Of a stretch of DNA of 16,650 bases, positions 1 to 8,912 are shown piece after piece. This DNA is from Macrocybe gigantea (Eukaryota; Basidiomycota; Agaricomycetes; Agaricales; Callistosporiaceae). The position numbers and the translations under genes are program-made. Location: NCBI GenBank assembly GCA_011319805.1, contig SJRY01000304.1, positions 1 through 16,650 on the forward strand. The letters are read 5' to 3'. The notes beneath the pieces were generated by a model that saw only the letters and a program-made list of their open reading frames with translations, searched no databases and was not told the DNA's origin. Position 1 is the first letter of the stretch, and each line of letters starts with the position of its first letter.

Positions 1-248
1 GCAGTCAAAAACGACCACAGATGGAAGGCGTTCACAAAAGTCCATAAGAAATCCTTGAGCCACGCTTGTGAGGAGAGAAACATCATCGGCATCCATTGGG
101 TTCAGCTCAAAACTATGGCGCTAGGTAGCCTTTTCCTCGTAGTCAGTTCAAGTTTGTCTTCGTGTAAAGCTTTCGACGTCTCCGCAGGGCACGTCAGCAA
201 AAGAACCGTCAATCGCCTCTTCCTCGTTGCTCCATAAGAATGTCCCAG
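1..248 (-). CDS. Partial hypothetical gene at left edge
   Basis: I do not recognise this protein. On the minus strand, the frame from 96 down to 1 is open to the window edge and begins at an ATG (MDADDVSLLTSV...). A second frame, open from 248 to about 110 after a stop, reads as plausible protein (KALHEDKLELTTRKRLPS...) and runs into the first if one base is added in the A-run at 109-112 (TTTT on the coding strand). That is the same one-base deficit seen in the recognised genes nearby. No in-frame ATG is visible in the upstream part, so the true start probably lies in an earlier exon or the frame is broken again. Alternatively the ATG at 96 is the real start and the upstream frame is chance. 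Existence as coding DNA is uncertain. Confidence 0.35.
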
Positions 249-476
249 TCAGAAGCCGCCCGACTGTCACCGTGACTAGCCACTCCATCAGCAAAATCAA
301 ATGGTCCCGATTTGTGTAGATAAATCTGGTAAACAAAGTCGAATGAAATCGGGCATTATAATTAGGAGGCTTGGTATTCAAAATGGCAGAGGGATAAACG
401 ATGTAGCAGCAATTGGGCGCAAACCAGCTACGAATACAAGCGCAACAGAATTGAACATACAAAGAGGAATGAACTT

Positions 477-2295
477 TTAAACAGCCCATAAATCGTCGAA
501 TGCCGGCATTCCGGTGCCTGTGCCAGGATCCTTCAGGCTCTCAAGAACCTGAGCCCAGGCGCAACACATCCCGCCGTGCCTTCATACAAGCTCCAAGGCC
601 TATCCGGTGTCCCCATCACCCCTTCTTGCGTCAGTTTCTCCTGCCTTGTCGCTGCCATGTGGGCGAGGTGTACGGCCTTGCGAAAATACTTGTTCGCAGC
701 GTAACCATACCCCTTCTCCTCGGCCTGCCCAGACCCAGCTTCCCCGCGCTCAAGCTCTGTTTTGCTGTCCGTCAAGACGTCGGATACGGCCATCAGCGCG
801 TAGATGGACCCTCCGATTCCGTGGCACAGACCCACGCCTTTGCGCAGGAAACCGTGCCTGTAGACCAACCGCGCGCCTTCGTCCGCGGCCTTGATGATCG
901 AGCGTTGCAAGTCGTCGCTGATCGAAAGGGTTCGGTACTCTTTTGGATTAGCCTTTGAGAGTGCCACGTGTCTGAGAACGTTTGCCAAGAATATCACGAT
1001 ACCCGTCGCGCCATGGCACCATCTGTGGAGAAACAATGGTCAAAGTAACTGGGAAGCATCGGAGGTCTGTGATCCACTGACTGGACCAACTCGCTTTCAC
1101 CACGTCTGTCCGGGTGCCGTGGAGCCTTAGAGGGCCAGTTGCCGTCCCATTCCTGGCAAGACACGAGCCATCGGAGCGTTCCTACGAGGTCCTCTTCAAA
1201 TGGCGAAATAACGTCCGTGGGACAATTCCACAGTATGTGGAGGATACCAGCTGTCCAATACAAAAGAAAAGCGTAGGTTGGATGTGACCAGTTACAACAA
1301 AGCAAGCGGCATATAATCATCATGATGGCGATAACGCACCTACGCCGTGGGCAGCACCCATGTACCTCTTTCCATGCCAACTCCACATCAAAGGCGGATA
1401 AATGTCAGGCGCAAGAGAGTGGTATTCGCCAATGTCTCGGAGGTGTCGTGCATACACCGCAGCACCGCGTTTACCGTGGGCGATGATTGATTTGACGACC
1501 ACGCCCAGGTTGTCGTCCGAAGTCAGTTTTCTCAGCATGGATTCAATGTTGGCTACCGCCGAAACATCTCTGCCCCCTCTGTCATATTTCAAGGCAGCTC
1601 TGATGCGAAGAAGGGCGTAGAGGAAACCAGCGCGCCCGTACAGGACTTCACACCCGTCATTGAATTGGCTGTTCACGGAAGGTTGAGACTCTTCTCTTGC
1701 CATTTCCTCCACAACCCCGCGTAGGAGGCGCTCGTACACGGGCCAATTGTCGACAAGTTTTACTTCGTCCATCATCGAGGAATCCTTCACGAGACGCTCA
1801 AGGACGATGGTCAAAACACCGATGGGCGTTTCCAGGAATGATGCGCGGGACGGCGTCGGGATCGCAGCGATTCTATCATCCTTGCGTAGAATTGCAACTG
1901 AAGTGGCGAGATCGTGTTTGCCAGAGATGTGAGCTGAGACGGCTCGACGACATCCCTCAGGCCTTTGCAAACTGAGAGCGGGGCGAGATAGTAATTCATC
2001 AAGGCAATGCCTAGATAAAGTTTGGATAACAAGGTTGGTCAAATTGCACTTCCCTCGCGCAAAAATTTTTTCATAACACATAGATCTTTCCCAACGATAT
2101 GAAAACGGGCCATTACGAACCAGTTGCTCCGAGGTAGACGCCAGCTTCAAAACGAGACGTGCGAATGTCATTCTTGCAGTGCTGATGCACTGCCCGCACA
2201 TTTTTCAACAGAGCTGTGGCAATGTCTGTTTTCACAGCTTCGAGTTCATTGAGAGAGGGCGGAGAATTGGAATGTCGAATGTAACGAGAAGACAT
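477..2295 (-). CDS. Lanthionine synthetase C-like protein (LanCL family)
   Basis: Eukaryotic LanC-like protein, about 520 residues. Exons on the minus strand are 2295-2121, 2010-1340, 1250-1082 and 1022-477. Introns are 110, 89 and 59 nt with donors GTTCGT, GTGCGT and GTCAGT and acceptors CTAG, ACAG and ACAG. The start ATG gives MSSRYIRHSNSPPSLNELEA. The double alpha-toroid signatures are all present: GAAHGVAGIL (catalytic-type His, about 280), WCHGATG (zinc Cys, about 341), LCHGIGG (zinc Cys-His, about 405-406), then SLYEGTAG and a C-terminal GMPAFDDLW. LANCL proteins add glutathione to dehydroamino acids in damaged proteins; a similar role here is inferred. Two one-base deficits break the frame: within about 1811-2010 (most likely 1890-1955) and at the CCC run 570-572. 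Adding one base at each gives 521 codons including the stop. Either the assembly lost bases or the gene is recently broken. Confidence 0.92.
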
Positions 2296-2350
2296 GAAAG
2301 GGCAAGTCTTTCTTTTCTCACTGATGTCAATGTTTACAGATCTTACTATT

Positions 2351-2373
2351 ATCTTATCTCGGTAAGATAAGAT
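2351..2373. promoter_or_regulatory. Palindromic pair of GATA motifs upstream of the LanC-like gene
   Basis: A perfect 8-bp inverted repeat, ATCTTATC and GATAAGAT, is separated by 7 nt. Each arm contains a WGATAR-type GATA-factor site in opposite orientation. It lies 56 bp upstream of the LanC-like start codon, inside the only 116 bp between that ATG (2295) and the stop of the upstream F-box gene (2412). Fungal GATA regulators act in nitrogen, iron or light responses; which one would bind here cannot be told from sequence. Confidence 0.5.
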
Positions 2374-2411
2374 TGTGATGAAGATGGAACAACAAGTTCA
2401 AATACAAATGA

Positions 2412-3676
2412 CTATTGGCGACGGTATTGAAGAAGGTCCAGTTTGGCGCACTGCTTCAATCGGTCGCCTATTGTCCACATTCCGATGCAATTTCCAAGCG
2501 TTACCTTCTTCAGAGACCGCTTCTCGTGTGCATAAACCAATAGCAGGTCCAGAGATACCCAGTGGTGGGCGTGTTTCGCACAAAACCTGTCGAACCTTGG
2601 CAATTCCTCGAACCATAGCTTCACTTCTTCCAGCCGCGACGAAGGCGATTGTGTGGCCCTGCTTATCATGGCGCGCGCAAACGCAAGGCCTTCCGTCCAA
2701 CCATCCACGACCAGCCCCAAACTCTCCAACTGATCATTTTGAGACAGGTCAATGATGTCCTTTATATAACCTTATGAAGCCCATCAGTCACAGACAGAAT
2801 TCAATCGTAGGACATGACTTACCAGTTGCTTTCTATCAAGCCCAAGAACCAGGTGCGTCAACGATTTGCAGCGCCTCAGATAAAGCCCGAGATCAAACAT
2901 TTCATCGTCGGCTATGTTGGATGCGACGATCTTGGTCATCAGCGGGGTTGCCGGCGCCTTGAAGAGCCAGTAAAGGAAGGGCCTCTTCTCGCAGCGAAGA
3001 ACAATTTCGCGCAATGTGGCGGGAGGACGTAGCTCGGTCTCCAGATCGCCGCGGTGCTCGCCGTGTACTCATCCGAAGGCTCAAAATGCATGCGCGGGAG
3101 CTGCCAAGTGACACCCTTGAGGACAAGCGTTCTCAACCGCGGAAAGGAACAGATCACGTTCTGCACATGGAAGAACCATTGAAAATCGCAATCCACGAGC
3201 CAGAGCGCTTCGACAAACTTGAAGGCCCGCAAAGCCGGAATCGCTTCAGGTGGAAAGTGGCAATTGCACGCCTCGACGATAAGAGTCGTAACTTCCGGTC
3301 CAGTCTCGCCTCGCTCTGCGCCTAGAGTGGCACTCAGCTTCGGAACGAACTCTGCAAGCCACGCCGACGAGTATGTCTCTAATCTAATACTGCGGATTAG
3401 GTTGCGGAGGTTCGGAGTGGCGGAAGTGATGAATTCGATGAAGCCGTCACTGTTGTTGTCCCTGATGGTGACTTCCTTCAGCAGATGGCGTCGTGCGGAT
3501 GCCAGCCAGCTTCTGGACACAAGGCTGCATTCTTTCAACGTGCGGGCATCCGAGCTGCAATGGTCCATGACGACGTCGACGAGTTCTCGTGAAAATACAA
3601 AGGGAACAAGCGATCTCTGGTGATCTGCTAGGTCGCAAGGGGGCGTACGTGGAGTGGACAAAGTCTGGTCCAACAT
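2412..3676 (-). CDS. F-box protein, copy 1 of a tandem pair
   Basis: Predicted 400-residue F-box protein, likely a substrate-recognition subunit of an SCF ubiquitin ligase. The F-box lies near residues 28-70 (SRELVDVVMDHC, then TLKECSLVSRSWLASARRHL). The rest is leucine-rich with irregular LRR-like spacing (FPRLRTLVLKG; SLTHLVLGLDR), as in many Agaricomycete F-box expansions. Exons are 3676-2823 and 2759-2412; the 63-nt intron has a GTAAGT donor and an AAAG acceptor. The start ATG at 3676 lies 45-50 bp downstream of a TATAAAA box. One base is missing between 3030 and 3068: the first frame ends its homology at PSDEYTAS and the next resumes at ELRPPATLREIVLRCEK. Adding one base gives 401 codons with the stop. 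The substrate is unknown. Confidence 0.85.
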
Positions 3677-4021
3677 TTGGGTGTAAAGCTTAACGCAGCG
3701 TTAGCCGGCTTGGTTGAGACTTTTATAGATGGGACACCTAACCCATTATTCGACGAAGATGAGTATGGCCACACGATGTGGGCCACCTGTATGTCGGACC
3801 CCTAAAATTCTCCTTTGATCATTATCTGCCGTTATTTCGGCGGCTGTCTACGTCGAATCTAGGGTCTTTCTTGACATTGTGCAGTCTGCGAAGACATTAA
3901 TCGGCGGCCTAGTCGTCCGTCCCCCAATTGCGAGAGAAGAATTACTGTAACACACTGTATACTATTTCTATCAAAAACAAGATAGAGTAGCTTTGAATTT
4001 GAGCGGCTGTTGGATTTACGT
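3677..4021. other. Intergenic spacer between the two F-box genes
   Basis: This spacer of about 345 bp holds the 3' flank of F-box gene 2 and the promoter of F-box gene 1. It contains the TATAAAA box listed separately and a perfect small palindrome TAACGCAGCGTTA near 3689-3702, just upstream of the gene 1 start. I see no ORF or RNA gene in it and no clear AATAAA signal for gene 2. Confidence 0.6.
3721..3727 (-). promoter_or_regulatory. TATA box of F-box gene 1
   Basis: TATAAAA on the minus strand, 45-50 bp upstream of the ATG at 3676. The position supports that start codon. Confidence 0.55.
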
Positions 4022-5253
4022 CTAAAAGTCCAGGATCTCGCGCAAGCAACATCGTCTAAGCAGGGCTCCAGCTCCCCATTGGTTGAAGCACGCCCTGACA
4101 GTCACAGCCTTCAGCGCGCGCTGTTCGTGCGCCTTGATCAGCACCTCATCGAGGGACCCCCAATCCATGGCCTGATGCACCGAGGCGTCGTACTTTGGGA
4201 TTTTATCAAACCAGAACATCACTTCCTCCAGGCACGAGGAAGGAGCCGACACAGCCTTCGATATGACGTCCTTTGCAAATTCAAGATCGGGCATGGAGCA
4301 GTCAATGACGAGCCCCAGGCAGCGAAGCTGGTGGTGGGAGGAGAGGTCGACGTGCTCACGCAGGTAGGCTAGGAAGAAACTGAGCTGAAGCGAACGAGCG
4401 ACGACAAGGCCGACTTACTGTACGTATGAGGGTCAGGGCACAAGATCAACTCGGTCAGTGTTTTGCGGATCTGCATCAGGTAGCGGCCGATATCGTTCGC
4501 CTCACCGGGAGCTATGTTGTCCAAGAGAAGCCTAGAGAGAGGAGGAGGAGCAGGTAAAGAGAGAACCAGTCCAATATGTGGGTCTTGTCGCAGCGTAGAA
4601 GGATATCGTTTAAATAAGCGGGAGGACGCGGCAGTGGGACAGAACGTTCGTTATACTTCATCATCTTGGAAGGCCACATATTGTCGGCTGCGCACATCCC
4701 CGGGTATGGGCCATCTGCCCAGCAGGACCTGTCCAGAACGAGGGCCCTCAAGCGCGGATAAGAGCAAATCAAGTCTTGCACTTGAGAGAACCCCAGAAAA
4801 GACATTCAACGAGCCGCAGCTCTTCTACAAGGTCGAAGGCTTTCAGCGCGAGGACGGTGTCGAGGGTGAGAAGACGGTGACGAGCCGTGATCGTCAGCGT
4901 GGTCACTCTGGGACCGCCGCTGGGATCCCCGGCGCAGAATTGCGAGCTCAGATAGCGTACGAGCTTCGGGGTGAAGTTGGAGAGCCATGTGGAGGAATTG
5001 CTGCGGAGGTGAACGCTGCGAATCAGGTTGCGAACGTTTGGCGGAGCGGCAGCGAGGAATTCAGGGAACCCGTCGGCGTTGCTGCGGCAGAGGATGACGT
5101 TCTTCAAGAGATAACGGCGAGCGGACGACAGCCAGGCACGCGATACGAGACTGCACGTCTTTAGGGTGTCGAGTTTCGAGCTGTGGTAATCTACGATCGC
5201 GTCAACGAGCTCTTGGGGAGCGCTGCGCGAGGAGACGTCAGGCGACGTGGCAT
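4022..5253 (-). CDS. F-box protein, copy 2 of a tandem pair
   Basis: Paralogue of the 2412-3676 gene, predicted 394 residues. Exons are 5253-4419 and 4368-4022, with a 50-nt intron (GTAAGT donor, TTCTTCCTAG acceptor) at nearly the same place as in copy 1. The F-box motif becomes canonical, LPQELVDAIVD, if one C is added to the C4 run at 5215-5218; this also links it in frame to the ATG at 5253 (MPRRLTSPRA). Downstream blocks match copy 1: TLKTCSLVSRAWLSSARRYL, SYPRLRALVLD, RPPAYLNDILLRCDK and LLLDNIAPGEAND. Two further one-base deficits lie at the A-run 4797-4800 and at 4556-4558. With three bases added the CDS is 395 codons including the stop. The same-strand tandem arrangement suggests local duplication followed by divergence. 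Probable role: SCF substrate adaptor; target unknown. Confidence 0.83.
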
Positions 5254-5308
5254 AATGGTGAACGAGATTGGACGATGAATTGCGCACCCACAACGAGCCT
5301 CGCGATTT

Positions 5309-5315
5309 CTTATAA
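5309..5315 (-). promoter_or_regulatory. TATA-like box of F-box gene 2
   Basis: TTATAAG on the minus strand, about 56 bp upstream of the ATG at 5253. It favours that ATG over the upstream open frame, which has no ATG in the F-box frame. Confidence 0.45.
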
Positions 5316-5776
5316 CCGCGACAACCACCTTTATGCGACGGATATGGACATGGCCACGAAAGCCTTGCGGAGGGTGTACCGACCGTTGGGCCATCGGAAA
5401 AAAAAAAAAAAGAGTTTGACCATTGTCATCTTCATTGAGCATCTCTATGGCCATCGTGGCAAGCATGTGATCGACCCAAGCTCGGGTCATTTACGAGGAA
5501 AGAAAGACGTCTGGGAAGTTTGACCCACAACTGTCACAGAGGAACGACTCGGCAACCGTCAATACCATCGAGCTCGCAGCGCCTAGAGAATGAAATCATT
5601 TTTTCAGACACAAGTGCCCCGAGTATCGTTGATTGGGCATCTTCTTCCCGCACAGGTGTAGACTTGTCGACCGAAAATATTCAACATTGGACTGATCTAG
5701 GAACCACACGCTCGTTATTGAAATCCCTACCCGGGTCAACGGGAGAAATTGGTATACTAACCAAGTACAATTGCAG

Positions 5777-6049
5777 GGATAATGGGTTGCGAGGGCTATG
5801 GACGGTAAGGACAATGTCGACAAAGGAACATCCTGACCGTGAGAATATGTCAAGCTTTCATCTTTTCCGTGCAACTGATTCGGTGAATTCCTGCATTCCA
5901 GAACGGCAGAAAAGTCCCAACGGATCGTGTGTTCAGGCCAATTCACGATTTTATCTCTCTTGCTCAAGGACATGCGAAACATCTCCTTCGCTTTGTTCGG
6001 TCAAAGTGATGACGACCTTGAGCAGGAAAAACGCATCTCTGGCAAGTAG
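5777..6049 (+). CDS. Candidate spliced ORF with strong intron signals (weak)
   Basis: Splice-like signals line up on the plus strand. A perfect TACTAAC branch site (about 5755-5761) precedes a TTGCAG acceptor ending at 5776. A 28-nt exon (5777-5804) ends at a GTAAGG donor, and a further acceptor ATTCCAG ends at 5901. The phases agree: the small exon (IMGCEGYGR) joins 5902-6049 (TAEKSQRIVCSGQ..., then MRNISFALFGQSDDDLEQEK...), ending at TAG 6047-6049. An upstream open frame ending at a GTGTAG donor (exon end 5655) is also in phase, but I find no ATG in it. No family is recognised. The opposite strand over 5960-6065 also reads as plausible protein, so strand is not settled. Confidence 0.25.
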
Positions 6050-6136
6050 CGCAGAGTCCGGACGCGCAAGGAGACGTGCTTAGTTGCCAGGACACTGGAG
6101 TATTGTTCATCACCAGCGGATTCGGACAAGTGTCAG

Positions 6137-6156
6137 ATTTCAAATTTCAAATTTCA
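6137..6156. repeat. Short tandem repeat (ATTTCAA)n
   Basis: Nearly three perfect copies of the 7-mer ATTTCAA, in a non-coding stretch. No function is apparent. Confidence 0.7.
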
Positions 6157-7176
6157 CCGTCCTTTCCTGCTTCTTTGTCCGCCAAAAGGATCCTTATCAT
6201 CCGAGGCACGCGACGCCGCGGAAGGGAGAGTGGCTACGTCCGGTGTCGGGCGCGCCCGAACGTGCAAAGGTCGCGACTCTCTCAAACATTCTGCGCAATA
6301 TCACGTCCGATCCTCAGTCTCCGGTTTTGCTGTTGCATCTTCGGAGCATACATAATGGACGTCGGTGCGAGGTGGCAAGTCAATAAAATCAATAAAACGT
6401 GTAATCGGCATCCTGTTGTTGCGTACCCTTGTCTTGGGCATGCGATAAACTTGTGCAGCGCCCCTCCATATCTGATGCCCGCGTGACCAGCGAGCGCCAT
6501 GGAGTCTCGATCCCCACACATGAGATACGGAATGGAGAACCCCGCCAAAACCCTGCGATCCTCTGGTGTGTATGCGTCCATAATACAGTTCTCGCTCATC
6601 GCTTTTGGAACAGAAAAGCCAAGGAATCGGTGCCTCCCGGGCATCGTACTGTCTCTTCTTTCGGTGAGCGCATAGATTGTATGGTGTCAAACGTCGTATG
6701 ACGCGGCTCGCCCACGACCATCAAGACGACGACCCCGTCTTGCATACGTTTGGATGAGGAAGTAGTTGCCGAGTTTGTGCGGGACTTTGAGCAGCCGACA
6801 GTCTGAGAACCTTCACTTGGCCAAACACGGTACGGTGTTCCCAATATGCAAGCTTATGTCCGAGGCGTTTGGAAGATATAAGTTTTGGCTCTGCTCATTT
6901 TCTTGCTTTTTTTTTTTCCTTTTTACCTCCTGGATGCTGATGAGAAGACATTAGACTGTCCGAACCGTGACGTGCTCATTCTTGTCCTGCTTGCCCTGAA
7001 AACGGAAATAAAAGTTTTGTGGACCGCCACCTCTCCCCAAGATTCACCATTTTGACATCATGGTCGTTGCTATTCATATCAGACGGCATCAGTTTGAGCG
7101 CCATGTCATAGCTTCATGCCATGCAGTGTTGCATCAATCTGGTCAGTGGATGGTACCCATCACTCAACCCTGACGC

Positions 7177-7183
7177 TATATAT
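7177..7183 (+). promoter_or_regulatory. TATA-like element before the membrane-protein gene
   Basis: TATATAT lies 26 bp before the ATG at 7209 and about 65 bp before an out-of-frame ATG at 7249. The spacing is short for 7209, so it may point to the second ATG being the real start with a one-base deficit after it. Confidence 0.35.
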
Positions 7184-7208
7184 CGTCGAAGACACTGCTT
7201 GCGGACGT

Positions 7209-8427
7209 ATGGCTGTCGGCCTGCACTACACGTCTTTATCCAGTGTGGATGGGTTCCGTAGTCTCGATGCGTCTTCGTATCATATCCATAGTGCTCTTTT
7301 GAATTGCTTTTTGTGTGGTATGTCACGTTCCCGCAGAAAACTAGTCATGGTCGCTGATTATACAAGGGTGCTCAGGAATGTACACGTCTGTCTTTGGGTT
7401 TATGCTGTGCATGATCTGTATGGCATCTCTGTTTCGTTTCGTTTTTTTTTTCACTTCACGTATTTTGTTGATGCGATGCGGGTAGGTAAGGATCCCAGCA
7501 TCAGACGCCATCCCGTCAACGTTGTTGTCGTTGTGCAATATGCGATGGTGATGGCGTATGCGCTGATCCAGGTCGGATACATGCTCTCTCGAGTCTATTT
7601 CGATGTCGATCCGCTTCTGGCTGGTCAATACGCATGGCTTCATCGTCCGGTGCTCCTGGTCGCACAATCCGCTTGCCTGTACGTGTCAATAATGCTCGGC
7701 GATGGGCTGATAGTGAGCCGTCTCTCAAATTTCTGAATTGCCAAGCTGAGGTATGTCACAGATACGGAGATGTTTCAAAATATGGAACAAAAACATGTTC
7801 ATTATCGTGATCCTGACATTGCCTTTTGTGGTCGAAGTCGGTCAGCGGTCCACGCATCGTATCCGGGAATAAACAATTAGTGACTTGCGTTGGAACAGGC
7901 TTCTTCACCTACTATCTCTATCTCATCACCCCTAGCGCCAAAGCGAATTTAGCGAGGAATTCGGGGACGGTGATAGAGGTGGCGACGTATCTCGCCGTCA
8001 GCCTCACCATCCTGGCTTCGTTGCTGATCATCGTGCGGATCTGGAAACTCGGACCGTCTGGCAGCATGCGGAGGTACAAGATGGTGATCGAGATCGTCGT
8101 CGAATCGGCGTTGCTGTACTCGATACCGCTCGCGCTCTGCCGGCTCTTCTCGAGCGTTCAATCGCACATCAACGCGAATTCTGCGGTTTGGGACACCACC
8201 GGCGCGGTGATGACGGTGAGTGGCGAATACGCGAGAGGTCTGGATATGCGTTTGATTCGGCGCCATCGAACCGTCTTCAGGGACTTGCGCCGCTGCTGCT
8301 CATCGCGCGGATATCGCTCGGGCTCGCGAGGCCGAACGAGTCGTGGAACGCGTCGATCTCGTTTGCTTCCAGCAAAGAGGGTGAAGCAGAGAGCGCGATG
8401 TTGCGTGAACAAGGTGCGGCGTCGTAG
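7209..8427 (+). CDS. Seven-transmembrane basidiomycete membrane protein
   Basis: Predicted integral membrane protein of about 306 residues with seven hydrophobic helices: near 29-51, 62-84, 105-126, 138-162, 178-201, 214-236 and 248-270. Exons are 7209-7317, 7376-7417, 7486-7712, 7762-7840, 7899-8215 and 8281-8427; introns are 58, 68, 49, 58 and 65 nt, all GT-AG with consistent phase. Helix 3 ends in LGDGLI and runs into RRCFKIWNKN; helix 5 is followed by VRIWKLG. This layout matches a large Agaricomycete-restricted seven-helix group of unknown function, often called integral membrane protein (DUF6533/6534-like; name from memory, not verified). Unlike its neighbours it needs no frame correction from 7209. 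The start is uncertain: ATGs at 7116 and 7209 are in frame, and 7249 would fit the TATA box with one added base. Ligand and role are unknown. Confidence 0.82.
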
Positions 8428-8694
8428 ACGTTACTTCCAATTGGTTTTTTTTTTTTTTTCGTCGGGGGTTTTGTTTTTTTTTTTGTGATCGAGTCGCGGA
8501 GGTTTCGGCAGTGTCAAACGGGCAAGGCCATTTTGGAGCATGGAGCATAACCACACTGCCACCAAGAGAATAAGAATAGGCCAAAAGAAAAATGTGAGCA
8601 ATGAAGGCATTGCATGTATGACCGACTCGACCTGGAACGCACATCATGATCAGCACAATGTATGTAGGCACAGATTTCTGCTCCACGGTTTGAT

Positions 8695-8745
8695 CTTTGA
8701 TCAAGAGTGGCAGCTGTCAGAGGCTGTCAGCTGTCATGATCAAAG
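8695..8745. repeat. Imperfect inverted repeat (hairpin-forming dyad)
   Basis: The outer arms CTTTGATCA and TGATCAAAG are perfectly complementary. Inner arms TGGCAGCTGTCAG and CTGTCAGCTGTCA pair with two mismatches, around a 3-nt AGG loop. The left arm has a 4-nt bulge (AGAG). Two CAGCTG E-box-like words fall within it. It lies about 270 bp downstream of the membrane-protein stop codon. It could be a transcript 3' structure, a dimeric protein site or a tiny element remnant. Confidence 0.65.
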
Positions 8746-8902
8746 GCGATGTTATAATTAGTATGCGTCATCACAAAGATAAAAATAGATTCAGGGAGTG
8801 TGGTGAGCATTGAGGATTTTGTATTCTCTGTGGCTGCAGGCAGCAGACCAGAACTTTGATATCAGGTGTAGCATCTAGCGCGTGCCAGCGGATCAGCGCC
8901 CG

Positions 8903-8912
8903 TTGACGTCAA
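8903..8912. promoter_or_regulatory. CRE-like palindrome TTGACGTCAA
   Basis: A perfect 10-bp palindrome containing TGACGTCA, the consensus site of ATF/CREB-type bZIP factors. It lies about 890 bp upstream of the glyoxal oxidase ATG. Functional relevance is inferred only from the match. Confidence 0.35.

Larger units (their letters stand above)
5254..7208. other. Long region without a firmly supported gene
   Basis: About 1.95 kb between the divergent F-box gene 2 and the membrane-protein gene. Unspliced ORFs occur on both strands (for example 5982-5596 minus from an ATG, 128 codons; 6644-6282 minus, 120 codons), but none shows a recognisable motif, a splice pattern or a paralogue here. An A-run lies at about 5400-5412 and a T-run at about 6907-6918. 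Two AATAAA words lie near 6381-6395 on the plus strand. The only suggestive coding signal is the spliced candidate at 5777-6049, listed separately. Confidence 0.5.

Noticed and set aside
500..1130. Plus-strand ORFs over the LanC-like exons
   Set aside because: They are antisense to exons carrying clear zinc-site motifs and show only Arg/Pro-rich low-complexity translation.
1320..2201. A 293-codon minus ORF taken as one uninterrupted LanC-like gene
   Set aside because: Its N-terminal part translates the intron at 2011-2120 and the wrong frame of exon 2; the true N-terminus is in another frame starting at 2295, and its C-terminus runs into the intron at 1251-1339.
4785..5218. Programmed -1 ribosomal frameshifting as the reason for the frame breaks
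   Set aside because: The sites do not form X XXY YYZ slippery heptamers in the reading frame, and the breaks recur in unrelated genes; missing bases explain them more simply.
5275..5523. Plus ORF of 82 codons divergent from F-box gene 2
   Set aside because: It passes through an A-run giving poly-Lys, overlaps the promoter of F-box gene 2, and has no recognisable feature.
5596..5982. Minus ORF of 128 codons starting at a real ATG
   Set aside because: No motif or splice support, and the plus strand over the same bases has better splice signals. Not excluded outright.
6480..6560. Possible tRNA T-arm near GGAGTCTCGATCCCC
   Set aside because: The TTC of the T loop is absent and no matching acceptor, D or anticodon arms can be drawn.
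6282..6690. Two overlapping minus ORFs of 120-130 codons
   Set aside because: Neither has a recognisable domain; they overlap each other in different frames and no intron signals favour either.
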